Shown here: one piece after another, positions 42,804 to 51,471 of the stretch
How the letters are laid out: every line of letters begins with the position of its first letter
Numbering within the stretch: the stretch's first letter is position 1
Assembly (NCBI RefSeq): GCF_022348185.1
Contig: NZ_JAKRFD010000008.1
Span: 124,001-188,000, forward strand
Length of the DNA: 64,000 bases
Direction of reading: 5' to 3'
Source: Epibacterium sp. Ofav1-8
GTDB lineage: Bacteria > Pseudomonadota > Alphaproteobacteria > Rhodobacterales > Rhodobacteraceae
Notes under the pieces: generated by a model
What the model was told of the DNA's origin: nothing
Seen by the model: the letters and a program-made list of their open reading frames with translations, nothing else
Database searches by the model: none
Program-made: the position numbers and the translations under genes

Positions 42804-44453
42804 ATGACCGACCAAACGCCGGAAACGTCCGACGGCATCCCAAGCCCGGACGGCGCAGCACATATCATCGAAACGGAATATGAAATCGGCCAGGACAATG
42901 TGGAGGGGTCTGTCGGCCCGTTGGGGTTTGACATCCACAACCCGGTCTTTGCCATTTCGGGCCTCGCGATCGTGGCCTTTGTGTTTTACACGCTTGCCCT
43001 GCCAGAGCAGGCGGGCTCCATTTTCTCCTGGCTGTTCAGCACGGTCACCAAGGGCTTTGACTGGTTCTTCCTCGGTGCCGCGAATATCTTTGTGATCTTC
43101 TGTCTGTTCCTGATCGTGACGCCCTTTGGCAACGTCAGGCTGGGCGGCACCGAAGCAGAGCCCGACTACAGCTATATCGGCTGGTTCGCGATGCTGTTCG
43201 CAGCCGGTATGGGCATCGGTCTGATGTTCTACGGCGTTTCTGAACCGCTGAGCCACTTTGCATCCTCCATGGGCGGCACCGCCGCCGAGGATGGGGTGCG
43301 CACCGACTGGGCACCGCTGGGGGCCGCCGGGGGCGACGAGGCCGCAGCCGTGCGTCTGGGCATGGCGGCGACGATCTTTCACTGGGGTCTGCACCCCTGG
43401 GCGATCTATGCCGTGGTGGCGCTGGCGCTGGCCCTGTTCAGCTACAACAAGGGTCTGCCGCTGACCATCCGCTCTGCCTTCTACCCGATCTTTGGGGATG
43501 CGGTCTGGGGCTGGGTTGGTCACGTGATCGACATCCTGGCGGTGTTTGCAACGCTGTTTGGCCTGGCGACCTCGCTCGGCTTTGGCGCGACGCAGGCCAA
43601 CGCGGGTCTGAACGAGCTGTTTGGCATTGCGGTCAGTTCCACCACCGAGGTGATCCTGATTTCGGCCATTACCGCGATCGCGCTGGTCTCGGTCATGCGC
43701 GGCCTCGATGGCGGCGTGAAGGTGCTGTCCGAGATCAACATGGGTCTGGCGTTCCTGCTGCTGATCTTTGTGCTGCTGGTGGGTCCGACCGTGTTCCTGC
43801 TGTCGCTGTTCTGGGATTCGCTGCTGGCCTATCTGCAGTTCCTGCCGGCGTTGTCGAACCCGGTGGGGCGTGAGGACGTCAACTTCATGCAGGGCTGGAC
43901 CTCGTTCTACTGGGCCTGGTGGATTTCCTGGTCGCCGTTTGTGGGCATGTTCATCGCCCGCGTCAGCCGGGGCCGCACCGTGCGGGAGTTCATCACCTGC
44001 GTGCTGCTGATCCCGTCGCTGGTCTGCGTGTTGTGGATGAGCGTCTTTGGCGGCACCGCGATGTTCCAGGTGATCTCCGATGGCTACACCGCCGCGCAAG
44101 AGGCGGACCTGCCGGTGAAGCTGTTCAAGATGCTCGACGTGATGCCGCTGGCCGGGATCACCTCGCTGGTGGGCATCGTTCTGGTCATCGTGTTCTTCGT
44201 GACCTCCTCGGACTCCGGCTCGCTGGTGATCGACACCATCACTGCGGGCGGCAAGGTCGACGCGCCGGTGCCGCAGCGGGCGTTCTGGTGCATCTTTGAG
44301 GGTGCGGTGGCGATCGTGCTGCTGCTGAGCGCCGGAGGCTTGCAGTCGCTGCAGTCGATGGTGATCTCCACCGGCCTGCCGTTCACGGTGGTGCTGCTGG
44401 TAATGTGCTACGCGATCCTGCGGGGCCTGATGAGCGAGCGCAAGAACACCTGA
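42804..44453 (+). CDS. BCCT family betaine/choline/carnitine transporter
   Basis: A 549-residue secondary transporter with about 12 helices for quaternary ammonium compounds such as glycine betaine, choline, carnitine or DMSP. The Trp-rich signature WAWWISWSPFVGMFIARVSRG with following RTVREF is present. The N-terminal tail is short and acidic. AAAGG precedes the ATG. Co-transcribed with the Usp gene and ended by a clear terminator. The substrate cannot be told from sequence. Confidence 0.93.
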   Translation: MTDQTPETSDGIPSPDGAAHIIETEYEIGQDNVEGSVGPLGFDIHNPVFAISGLAIVAFVFYTLALPEQAGSIFSWLFSTVTKGFDWFFLGAANIFVIFCLFLIVTPFGNVRLGGTEAEPDYSYIGWFAMLFAAGMGIGLMFYGVSEPLSHFASSMGGTAAEDGVRTDWAPLGAAGGDEAAAVRLGMAATIFHWGLHPWAIYAVVALALALFSYNKGLPLTIRSAFYPIFGDAVWGWVGHVIDILAVFATLFGLATSLGFGATQANAGLNELFGIAVSSTTEVILISAITAIALVSVMRGLDGGVKVLSEINMGLAFLLLIFVLLVGPTVFLLSLFWDSLLAYLQFLPALSNPVGREDVNFMQGWTSFYWAWWISWSPFVGMFIARVSRGRTVREFITCVLLIPSLVCVLWMSVFGGTAMFQVISDGYTAAQEADLPVKLFKMLDVMPLAGITSLVGIVLVIVFFVTSSDSGSLVIDTITAGGKVDAPVPQRAFWCIFEGAVAIVLLLSAGGLQSLQSMVISTGLPFTVVLLVMCYAILRGLMSERKNT

Positions 44454-44478
44454 GCCGCGAGCCCAGTGTGAAACGAGA

Positions 44479-44504
44479 AACGGCGCCCCGGTGGGCGCCG
44501 TTTT
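44479..44504 (+). terminator. Intrinsic terminator after the BCCT gene
   Basis: Arms ACGGCGCCC and GGGCGCCGT with a 4-base loop, then TTTT. It lies 26 bases past the stop. Confidence 0.9.
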
Positions 44505-44519
44505 GCATTGCTGGTGGGG

Positions 44520-46070
44520 TCAGCCCTTGGCCGGTTTGTCCAGAAGGGCCTGCAACTGGCGGCGCGTCGCCTCGTCCAGCCGGTCCAGATGCACCGTCAG
44601 GCTTTTGCCGTCGGCGCTGGCCTCGGTCGGGGGCAGGGTGCCGGCACGGCCCGGGGCGATGGCATAGGGGTGCACGTCGCGGGTGATGCCCTTGAACTGC
44701 ATCGGCGGCATCGGCTCGGCGGCCACGAAGTCGCGCACATGGGCGTAGGTTTCATGGCTCATCACGATGCCGCCGGGTTCCGCCGCCGCTTCCAGCCGCG
44801 CGGCGAGGTTCGCCTCGGCACCGATGATGGTGTAATCCATCCGCGCCTCGGAGCCGAAGTTGCCGACGTTGCAATAGCCGGTGTTGATGCCGATGCGGGC
44901 GCGGAAGGGGCGGTCGATGCCGCGGGCGCGCCACTCCTGTTCCAGCTCCGCCAGCCGCTCTTGCATCTCCAGCGCCATGCGCACGCAGGCGCGGGCGTCC
45001 TCGGCGGTGCCCAGGGTTTCGGGATCGCCAAAGAAGGCCACGATGGCATCGCCGATGAACTTGTCGATGGTGGCGCCGTGTTTGGCGGCGATCGCCGACA
45101 TCTCGGTGAAATACTCGTTCAGGAGCGCCGTCAGCTCCTCGGGTTGCAGGGTCTCGGCGGTCTGGGTGAAGTCCTTGATGTCGGAAAAGAACACCGTCAG
45201 CTTCTTGCGTTCGGTCGAGATCGAGGCGTCCTTTTCGCCGGAGAAGATCGACCGGTAGACCTGCGGTGACAGGTAGCGCGAGATCTTCATCGAAATGCCG
45301 GCGAGGAATTCGTTGTTGGAGCTCAGCTCCTCGCTGATCTTGCGGAACCGCTGCGCCAGCCGCAGCTGATGCACCGCAAACAGGATACCCAGCCCCCCGA
45401 CCACCACCATATAGAGCAGCAGGTGGCTGAAGGAGAACAGGCTGGTCGCGACCTGCTGGGCGATGCTGTAGGACTGCACGCCGCGGATGTCGCCGACCTG
45501 CCAGTCGGTCTTGGTGCTGTCGGGGTGGCTGTTGTGGCAGGCGACACAGGCCTCCTCCATCACCACCGGGGTCACCATGGTCAGGTGGTGCGAGAACAGC
45601 CCGGCCTCCGCGCCGCGAAAATACAGCAGATGATCCGCGCTGCCGTCACGGTAGAGGCTCAGGGCGCGTTCTTCGGCACTGGTCAGGGTGACGGTCTCAC
45701 GCCCGGCAAAGGGGTAGTCGGAGGCAAAGCGATAGGAGACATCCAGCCCGTGCCCGGCGATCTCGTCGCCCAGTTCGATCGACATGGTGGCCGGGATCGG
45801 GATCGCGCCTGCGCGGTCGTGGTAGTCGTGGGTGGCAATGGTCTGGCCGTCGGGGTCCAGCCGGGCGATGACATTGCGGGCGTAGTAGCCGCGCACGGTG
45901 TCCAGCACCGCGTCCAGCGCCTGGCCCTGGCGGCGCAGGGACTGGTCGGTGATCGCCATCAGGTCGAGCCAGACCACCACCGGCAGGGCGAGGATGGCCA
46001 GCGCCAGCCCCCAGTTGATCAGATGCGGCTGGTTGACGAAAAAGCGCCCGATCCGGCGTTTGAAGGTCAT
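44520..46070 (-). CDS. Membrane adenylate cyclase with heme-type DUF3365 sensor
   Basis: A 516-residue protein. TM1 (about 18-40), a periplasmic DUF3365/Tll0287-like domain with heme motif CVACH (175-179), TM2 (about 212-234), then a class III cyclase domain (about 285-460). Metal Asp are D297 (FFSDIKDFT) and D341 (KFIGDAIVAFFG); K337 favours ATP over GTP. It should turn a redox, gas or heme signal outside into cAMP inside. The ATG at 46070 gives a normal start. Its stop is 16 bases from the BCCT terminator. Confidence 0.88.
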   Translation of the reverse strand: MTFKRRIGRFFVNQPHLINWGLALAILALPVVVWLDLMAITDQSLRRQGQALDAVLDTVRGYYARNVIARLDPDGQTIATHDYHDRAGAIPIPATMSIELGDEIAGHGLDVSYRFASDYPFAGRETVTLTSAEERALSLYRDGSADHLLYFRGAEAGLFSHHLTMVTPVVMEEACVACHNSHPDSTKTDWQVGDIRGVQSYSIAQQVATSLFSFSHLLLYMVVVGGLGILFAVHQLRLAQRFRKISEELSSNNEFLAGISMKISRYLSPQVYRSIFSGEKDASISTERKKLTVFFSDIKDFTQTAETLQPEELTALLNEYFTEMSAIAAKHGATIDKFIGDAIVAFFGDPETLGTAEDARACVRMALEMQERLAELEQEWRARGIDRPFRARIGINTGYCNVGNFGSEARMDYTIIGAEANLAARLEAAAEPGGIVMSHETYAHVRDFVAAEPMPPMQFKGITRDVHPYAIAPGRAGTLPPTEASADGKSLTVHLDRLDEATRRQLQALLDKPAKG

Positions 46071-46271
46071 GGTCTGTCGTCCCTCTGGCTCTGGGTCCGT
46101 GGCATCTGTGGCCCGGTTGTGTCTCTGGTCGCGGCGCTGCCGGGGCGGTGCCCGCTGCCGGTGCTGCATACTATACGTGCGGGCGCGGCCAAATCGTCGC
46201 AGATTCTGTGTCGGACTGGACGTGGCAGCGGGCGCGCCCTACCTTTTGACTGTATTGTCGAGGAGAGTGCC

Positions 46272-46586
46272 ATGCCCGAGTTGATCAAGCTTTACATTCG
46301 CAGCGCCCTCTGGGGGCTGGTGCTGGCGGCGCTGTTCGTGGGCATCCTGCTGTGGTTCAATGTCGCCAACCTCGGGGCGCTGGTGTTCGGCTCCGACGCG
46401 GGTGTCGTCGCGGTGCTGGCGCTGTGGATCTCCAACGCGGTGGTGTTTGGCGGCGTGCAGTTCGGGTTCAAGATCATGGCCATGGCAGAGCGCGACGAGA
46501 CCCCGCGCGGGGGCACTCCGGTGGGCCCGGCGCTGCGTCCGGTTCTGGTGCCGGCCAAGGCGGCAAAGCCGGGCCGTCGCGCCTGA
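46272..46586 (+). CDS. Small membrane protein
   Basis: A 104-residue protein with two membrane helices (about 12-32 and 38-66: LWGLVLAALFVGILLWF and VVAVLALWISNAVVFGGV) and a basic Pro-rich tail. AGGAGAG stands before the ATG. It is divergent from the cyclase gene. I do not recognise a named family. Confidence 0.7.
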   Translation: MPELIKLYIRSALWGLVLAALFVGILLWFNVANLGALVFGSDAGVVAVLALWISNAVVFGGVQFGFKIMAMAERDETPRGGTPVGPALRPVLVPAKAAKPGRRA

Positions 46587-46794
46587 GCGCCTGTCCTGCG
46601 CCCGAATGATCTGCCCTCAGTGCCTGCTCTGGTGCCCGCAGTAAACGGGCCGGAGCGGCGCGAGGGAGCAAATCCTCTGGGGTGCGGGTTCTTGGTCTGC
46701 TGAACTGTTATTCTTGAACGGAGGATGCCCTGACCGGTCTGTGCGCGCGATAGCTGCGCATCAGGCTGTGTCGAGTCGGATTGTGCAACGGAGA

Positions 46795-46985
46795 TGGCAG
46801 AAGTGGCGGGAACCACCAGTCAACCGTGCGGCTTTGATTCCCGAGGACCTGTATGTACAGGTGGGCGCCAGGTAAACGGACCAGGATCCGCACAGAGCCA
46901 GCTCCCTCGGATTTGCTTAAGGCCACCAGAATGCTGCCTGTCACGAGAAGGGCAGAACCCGCCTGACGCACTACCTAGTGCGGCG
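46795..46985 (+). ncRNA. Candidate structured RNA, family not assigned
   Basis: The 486 bases between two plus-strand genes hold no convincing gene but several perfect stems: GGCGGG/CCCGCC closing 46805-46963, GTGCGG/CCGCAC (46826-46831, 46888-46893), ACCTGT-ATGT-ACAGGT (46847-46862), CTGCC/GGCAG (46934-46955) and CGCACTA-CC-TAGTGCG (46967-46982). A T-rich stretch after CCCG/CGGG (about 47026-47045) could end the transcript. Not recognised as 4.5S, tmRNA or RNase P RNA; 6S RNA is possible but not shown. Strand is inferred. Confidence 0.35.
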
Positions 46986-47072
46986 ATGGGCCGGACACAA
47001 GGGGGCGGAGACATGCGATCTGCACCCGGTTGCGGGCTTGATTTTTGTTCATGAATTGTTCACGGTTGTCTC

Positions 47073-47642
47073 ATGACCCAGCCAGAGCTTGATGATCTTG
47101 ATGATGACGCCTTTGACACCGGCCCCCTGCGCGACAGCGGGGCGGCTGCGCCGGATGAGGACGCGCCGCTGGCCCTGATGCAGCCGGGGCAGCGTCTGGC
47201 GCGCGGCGTCAGCCGCTATCTGCGCTCCATGGGGTTTGCCGCGATCGAGGAATTTGTGCCCCTGCGCGGGCTGCGGGTGGACGTGATGGCCCTGGGGCCG
47301 AAGGGCGAGCTGTGGGTGATCGAGTGCAAATCCAGCCGCGCCGATTTTCAGAGCGACAGCAAATGGCAGGGCTATCTGGAGTGGTGCGACCGCTATTTCT
47401 GGGCGGTGGATGTGGAGTTCCCCACCGAACTGCTGCCGGAAGAGACCGGCCTGATCCTGGCGGATGCCTATGATGCCGAGGTCGTGCGCATGGCGCCGGA
47501 GCACAAGCTGGCACCAGCGCGGCGCAAGAAGGTGATCCAGAAGTTCGCCATGGACGCGGCGCGCCGGTTACAGAGCCTGCGCGATCCGCGCCCGGGGCGG
47601 GACGGGCAATTGTTCACACCGCTGTCGTCTGAGGAGGGCTGA
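47073..47642 (+). CDS. mmcB: MmcB family DNA repair protein
   Basis: A 189-residue protein. The core LRVDVMALGPKGELWVIECKSSRADFQSD has the D-x(n)-E-x-K layout of PD-(D/E)XK nucleases; KWQGYLEWCDRYFWAV is the family signature. In Caulobacter MmcB acts in SOS-linked repair; the substrate is not settled. An acidic N-terminal tail (DDLDDDAF) precedes the domain. GTTGTCTC before the ATG is a weak ribosome site. Convergent with the next gene. Confidence 0.88.
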   Translation: MTQPELDDLDDDAFDTGPLRDSGAAAPDEDAPLALMQPGQRLARGVSRYLRSMGFAAIEEFVPLRGLRVDVMALGPKGELWVIECKSSRADFQSDSKWQGYLEWCDRYFWAVDVEFPTELLPEETGLILADAYDAEVVRMAPEHKLAPARRKKVIQKFAMDAARRLQSLRDPRPGRDGQLFTPLSSEEG

Positions 47643-47690
47643 AGGCTCCGCGCCGTGCGTGTCCGCCGCCGGGCGGCGGCGATCAGGCGG

Positions 47691-48812
47691 TCAGGCGATC
47701 AGATCCATGGCCGCCTTGGCCGGGGGCACCACATAGATGATGTCGTTGGTGCCTTCGAGGTGCAGGGCCATCATCTGCTGTTCGGCGGCGGCATCCGCTG
47801 CTGCACGGAGTGGATCGCGGTCATAGGGCGGTGACACCGCCATCAGCGGATCCTGCGGCGCTGTCCGCTCGGGTGATCCGCTGTGCGGTGTGGCCGCCAC
47901 GGAGGTGGACGCCAAGGGCTCCGGCCGGGTCGAGAGGCGCTCTGCCGTGCGGTCGGAAGGGGCGGGCTGCGACAAGGCCCCGGTCAGCCCCACGGTCTCG
48001 TCCGAGATCAGGGCACCGGTGGTGTCCTCGGCTGGAGAACGCGCGGGGAGCGCGCCGGAGGCAGGCTGCAACTGGGCATAGGCCTTGCGGGCCAGGGCGA
48101 TCAGATCCTGACTGGCCTGTTTCTGCGCGTCGGTCAGCGGCAGGTTGACCACGGTTGCTGTGGACGGCGCGTCCTTGGCCGCGTTGCGCGGTGCCTCCGC
48201 CCGAAGCTCCGAGGCCGCAGCCTGTGGTGACCGGTCCGCTTGCGCCGGGGCGGCGGTCGCATCGGTGGCGCGATCAGCGCGCGTCCCGGGATCGGCGGGT
48301 TCAGGCGGCAGGCCGACAATGACCACGCCATCCTCCATCACATAGATCACCCGGGGTGGGCGCGCGGGCGCTGTCGCGGCCGTGTCAGCGGCGGCACCGG
48401 TGGACACCGTCGGGGATTCTGCCGCCGACGGGGGAGTGTCCGACGTCCTGCCGGACTGCTGCATCGCCGCACCGGAGGGGTAAACCGCGAGGGCTCCCAT
48501 GTCCTTCTCCGGCGTGGCAGGCAGAGCGGCGGCCTGTGACTGGAGAAAGGCGAGCACCTTCTCCATCTGCTCGACCGTGTCGGCGACCTGGTTCATGGCG
48601 GTCTTCCAGCCGGGTTCTGGCGGCTTGGACACCTGCTCGATCAGTTTCTCGCGCACACGGCGGGCCTGGGTGACGTGGTTCTGTAGCTGGTTTGCCGTCA
48701 GGCTCTCGGTGCTGGACAGCGAGAGGGCGGCCGCCTTGGGTCCGTTGGCCGAGGCGATCGCGCCGGGCAGGGTGACCATATGTCCCGACGGCGGGATGGC
48801 AAACTGATACAT
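47691..48812 (-). CDS. Low-complexity protein of unknown function
   Basis: A 373-residue Ala/Pro/Thr-rich protein. A helical N-terminal part (about 38-100: NQLQNHVTQARRVREKLIEQ, AMNQVADTVEQMEKVLAFLQ) is followed by disorder, two strand motifs (RVIYVMEDGVVIVGLPPE and NDIIYVVPPAKAAMDLIA at the very end). No signal peptide is clear. Hook-length or scaffold proteins look like this, but no evidence ties it to flagella. A CtrA-like site lies 54 bases upstream. Confidence 0.65.
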   Translation of the reverse strand: MYQFAIPPSGHMVTLPGAIASANGPKAAALSLSSTESLTANQLQNHVTQARRVREKLIEQVSKPPEPGWKTAMNQVADTVEQMEKVLAFLQSQAAALPATPEKDMGALAVYPSGAAMQQSGRTSDTPPSAAESPTVSTGAAADTAATAPARPPRVIYVMEDGVVIVGLPPEPADPGTRADRATDATAAPAQADRSPQAAASELRAEAPRNAAKDAPSTATVVNLPLTDAQKQASQDLIALARKAYAQLQPASGALPARSPAEDTTGALISDETVGLTGALSQPAPSDRTAERLSTRPEPLASTSVAATPHSGSPERTAPQDPLMAVSPPYDRDPLRAAADAAAEQQMMALHLEGTNDIIYVVPPAKAAMDLIA

Positions 48813-48865
48813 TACATACGCTCCAAGCAGAAACTTGACGTCTCTTAATCATTTGGAGAGTGAGG

Positions 48866-48880
48866 TTAACAGGAGCCTAA
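48866..48880. promoter_or_regulatory. CtrA-like site
   Basis: TTAA-N7-CTAA, one base off the alphaproteobacterial CtrA consensus TTAA-N7-TTAA, upstream of the minus-strand gene starting at 48812. Single near-matches occur by chance. Confidence 0.3.
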
Positions 48881-49020
48881 TTCCAGTAAATAGAACGCCT
48901 CAAATTCGATGAATTATTCCGCCCATACAAGGGTGTTAGCCAGTTAACCCTGGGCTCTTGCGGTAAGATTACGGTCGCGCAAAGGGCCGGATTGGGGCGG
49001 GGTTGCGGCGGTGGCAGACA

Positions 49021-49047
49021 TAAAAAAGCCGGGCGCGCGGCCCGGCT
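49021..49047 (-). terminator. Intrinsic terminator after the DUF6324 gene
   Basis: Arms AGCCGGGC and GCCCGGCT (49027-49034, 49040-49047) with TTTTTTA following on the minus strand. It lies 29 bases past the stop. Confidence 0.92.
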
Positions 49048-49075
49048 CCGATGCTCTGACGTGGCAGAGGGCTGT

Positions 49076-49264
49076 TCAGGACGCGACGGCCCGCGCCGCC
49101 TGCGCCGCGGCGCGAATTTCGTCAGCGATTTCCTCGGCTTCCTCCGGATCGAAGTCCATGGGAATCTCCAGGCCATCGGCTTCGATGAAGATCCGGACCA
49201 TGCCGACATCGGTGGGGCCGATCTGCATGTTCGCTTCGATGTCACGTTCGGTGTTGATACCCAT
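49076..49264 (-). CDS. DUF6324 family small protein
   Basis: A 62-residue acidic protein (GINTERDIEANMQIGPTD ... IPMDFDPEEAEEIADEI). The layout, strands followed by an acidic helix, is that of small conserved roseobacter proteins annotated DUF6324; role unknown. AAGGAG sits 6 bases ahead of the ATG at 49264, so the longer frame to 49300 is rejected. It ends in a strong terminator. Confidence 0.8.
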   Translation of the reverse strand: MGINTERDIEANMQIGPTDVGMVRIFIEADGLEIPMDFDPEEAEEIADEIRAAAQAARAVAS

Positions 49265-49486
49265 GCGCAGCTCCTTCGGGCGGCAGTTCGCGGTGAGCAT
49301 CCCTGCTATCTCGCAAGCGCCTAAAAAGCAAGATGTCGCCCCGCGCGCCCGCCTGCGCCGAACAGGGCTTGATGCCGCGCGGTGCCAGGCCGTGCGGTGC
49401 CGGACAAGAGATTTTGCCTTCGTGTAAAAAACTTGTGCAGAGACCTCTTGCGCTCCGGGATTCTGTGCTATAAACGCCCCCGCAGT

Positions 49487-49563
49487 GCCGCCTTAGCTCA
49501 GTTGGTTAGAGCGCCTGATTGTGGATCAGGAGGTCCCCCGTTCGAGCCGGGGAGGTGGTACCA
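49487..49563 (+). tRNA. tRNA-His (GUG)
   Basis: Cloverleaf with acceptor GCCGCCT/AGGTGGT, anticodon loop TTGTGGA (anticodon GTG at 49521-49523), T-arm CCCCG-TTCGAGC-CGGGG, and encoded CCA. The discriminator (49560) is A and the base before position 1 is T, so the usual G-1:C73 identity pair is missing. This is the known alphaproteobacterial variant of tRNA-His, matched by a changed HisRS. Confidence 0.95.
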
Positions 49564-49877
49564 CCCTCACCAAAATCATCGCTCTGACATGTGAATACGC
49601 CGCCCGGCGTTGGTCGGTGCCGTTGTGGCTCTCGGCCGTTGCGGAGGTCGCGAGACCGCTGCCCGCGCCATGCACGGCGCAGGCGGGTGAGGCAGGGCAT
49701 GGGTCGTGAGGAGACAGGGGCGGGAAGGCGTTTTTGCCAACCGGTGTCACTGCACAGGCCACCGCAAAACAGCTGAGATCCGTACCCCAACCCGAGGCGC
49801 GCCCGCCAAAGCCGCGGCCGCGCTTGAGACAGCGGTCGGGGCCGTGGATGTATTGGTATAGAGCGGCTGCGCCGGGG
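49564..49877. other. Intergenic region after tRNA-His
   Basis: No gene recognised. It contains small hairpins (GCC/GGC near 49603-49613; GGTC-GCGA-GACC near 49648-49659), neither with a T-run. Confidence 0.4.
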
Positions 49878-50246
49878 TTATTCCGGTTCGGGCTCCGGGT
49901 CGTCCGAGGCGGCTGTCGTGGTGGTCGCGTCGGAGCTGGAGGTGGCCACGGTCAGCGCCACGGCTGCGGCCACGGCGCCCACGGCAACGCCGGTGCTGCC
50001 CAGTCCGCCGGTGCCGAGGCTGTTGCCCGTGCTGCCGCTGTTGGAGGCGTTGGAGGAGCTGGGCGCATTCTGGCGGCAGGTCACCTGAAGCAGACCGCCG
50101 GGAATATAGGTTGCCGAGACCACGGTGCCGGAGCCACAGACCAGCCGGGCCCGCGCTTCGGCAACGGCGGCGCCCTGCGCCGGTGCGAGGGAAGGGAGCA
50201 GGGCAAGACAAAGGCCTGCAAAACCGGTGTGGAGGCGTGGCATCAT
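49878..50246 (-). CDS. Secreted Ser/Thr-rich small protein
   Basis: A 122-residue protein with a signal peptide (about 1-23, cleavage near APA-QG), a short domain with two cysteines (RLVCGSGTV and LQVTCRQN), a Ser/Gly-rich linker, a hydrophobic stretch (VAVGAVAAAVALTVATSS) that may be a membrane segment, and an acidic tail (DDPEPEPE). GAGAGGG precedes the ATG. Family not recognised. Confidence 0.65.
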   Translation of the reverse strand: MMPRLHTGFAGLCLALLPSLAPAQGAAVAEARARLVCGSGTVVSATYIPGGLLQVTCRQNAPSSSNASNSGSTGNSLGTGGLGSTGVAVGAVAAAVALTVATSSSDATTTTAASDDPEPEPE

Positions 50247-50461
50247 GAAGCCCTCTCGTATCAGTTGGACGCTGCGTTTGCGGGATAGTCTGCCACGCGA
50301 CTATAGCCCGTCCACGGGGAATTTTCGATGATTTTTCTGGTGGAGATGCTGCGAGGGCCTTGGGACAAAGGCGCTGCGGCTTTGCGGGCTTCGCAGAGAG
50401 GCGATCCTGAGGTAGCCTAGAGGGCATACTGCAATTTGCATTCGCCAATGGAGATTCTGAG

Positions 50462-51025
50462 ATGAAACAGACAGCGGCAGCACTGGCAACGGCCTTTCTC
50501 GTGGCAGGCGGGCAGGTGGCGCAGGCCCAACAGCAGCTGGTTTATACCGTCGTGGTGCCCTCCGGTCAGTTCGGCTCGGCGAATTTCCTCAAGGAGCTGG
50601 TACGGAGCCTGGCCACGATCCAGGCCTTCTGCGGCGGGCTGGAGGATCGCAGCTACCGGGTCGACTGTATGGCGGAGCGCTTGCAGGCGGTGTCGGGAGA
50701 GATCCCGGAGGGCACCGATTATGACGAGGTGCGCAGCGTGCTGGCGGAGGCCTCTGCCAAGCTGGAGACCCTGGCCCGCGACAACCGGGATCGCAGCAAG
50801 GGGCGCATCAACGTGTCCAGTGCCAAGGCCGGTGGCGGTGCAACCGCGCGCCCGCTGGTGGCAGTGGATGCGGCAGAGCTGGCGGCGGTGAACCAGCAGG
50901 CCGAGGCCATTCTGGACGAGGCGCGCACGGTACTGCTGCGCAGCGCCGGGTCCCGCCAGCGGCAAAGCCAGTACACGCGGATTGCGCAGGCGCTGGATTC
51001 CAGCAAGGTTCTGCTGCGCTCCTGA
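50462..51025 (+). CDS. Secreted protein of unknown function
   Basis: A 187-residue protein. Signal peptide 1-22 (ALATAFLVAGGQVAQA-QQ). The mature part is helical with two cysteines (AFCGGLEDRSYRVDCMAERL) and a second helical half after a Gly/Ala linker. GGAGA precedes the ATG. It is divergent from the preceding small secreted protein, with 215 bases between. Not recognised. Confidence 0.7.
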   Translation: MKQTAAALATAFLVAGGQVAQAQQQLVYTVVVPSGQFGSANFLKELVRSLATIQAFCGGLEDRSYRVDCMAERLQAVSGEIPEGTDYDEVRSVLAEASAKLETLARDNRDRSKGRINVSSAKAGGGATARPLVAVDAAELAAVNQQAEAILDEARTVLLRSAGSRQRQSQYTRIAQALDSSKVLLRS

Positions 51026-51147
51026 TCCCGACCGCGCGCATTGGCGCGTCGCGTCGGCGCGGGCGTCATCTCCGGGCGGTCTCAGCCAGCGTCACGCCTC
51101 CGTCCGTCTAGAGGGTCAGTCTCCCTAGATCCTCCGAGCGCCCAAGC

Positions 51148-51471
51148 TCAGTCCGCAGGCGCGGGCTGGATCTGCAGGGTCTGGCGCAGGGCGCCGGTCT
51201 CGCTGTCCAGGATCAGGATCTGATCTTCTGTCGTCACCACGGCGACCCAGCCGGTGCCGAAGGTCACCGCCCGCGCGGTGGCGCCATCGGGCAGGGTGAT
51301 ATCGGCTGGCAGCTGCGGCGCGGCATCGCCATCCGACAAACGGATGACAAGCAGCGCGATTACCACTAGAACCCCGCCCACCATGATCACGGTCAGCGTG
51401 GTCACCAGGCGCCGCAGGAATCGCAGCTGCGCCGGTTCGTCTATGGTTTCAGACTCGGAAGGATGTGTCAT
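51148..51471 (-). CDS. DUF6476-like small membrane protein
   Basis: A 107-residue protein with one membrane helix (about 20-48: LVTTLTVIMVGGVLVVIALLVI) and a beta-rich tail that resembles a propeller blade (AVTFGTGWVAVVTTEDQILILDSETGALRQT). Its ATG (51469-51471) overlaps the rluD ATG on the other strand within one CATG. Small proteins of this kind stand next to rluD in other roseobacters. Role unknown. Confidence 0.75.
   Translation of the reverse strand: MTHPSESETIDEPAQLRFLRRLVTTLTVIMVGGVLVVIALLVIRLSDGDAAPQLPADITLPDGATARAVTFGTGWVAVVTTEDQILILDSETGALRQTLQIQPAPAD

Noticed and set aside
46794-47054. Plus-strand frame of 86 codons ahead of mmcB
   Set aside because: Cys/Pro/Gly-rich without domain; DNA is better explained as structured RNA or control region.
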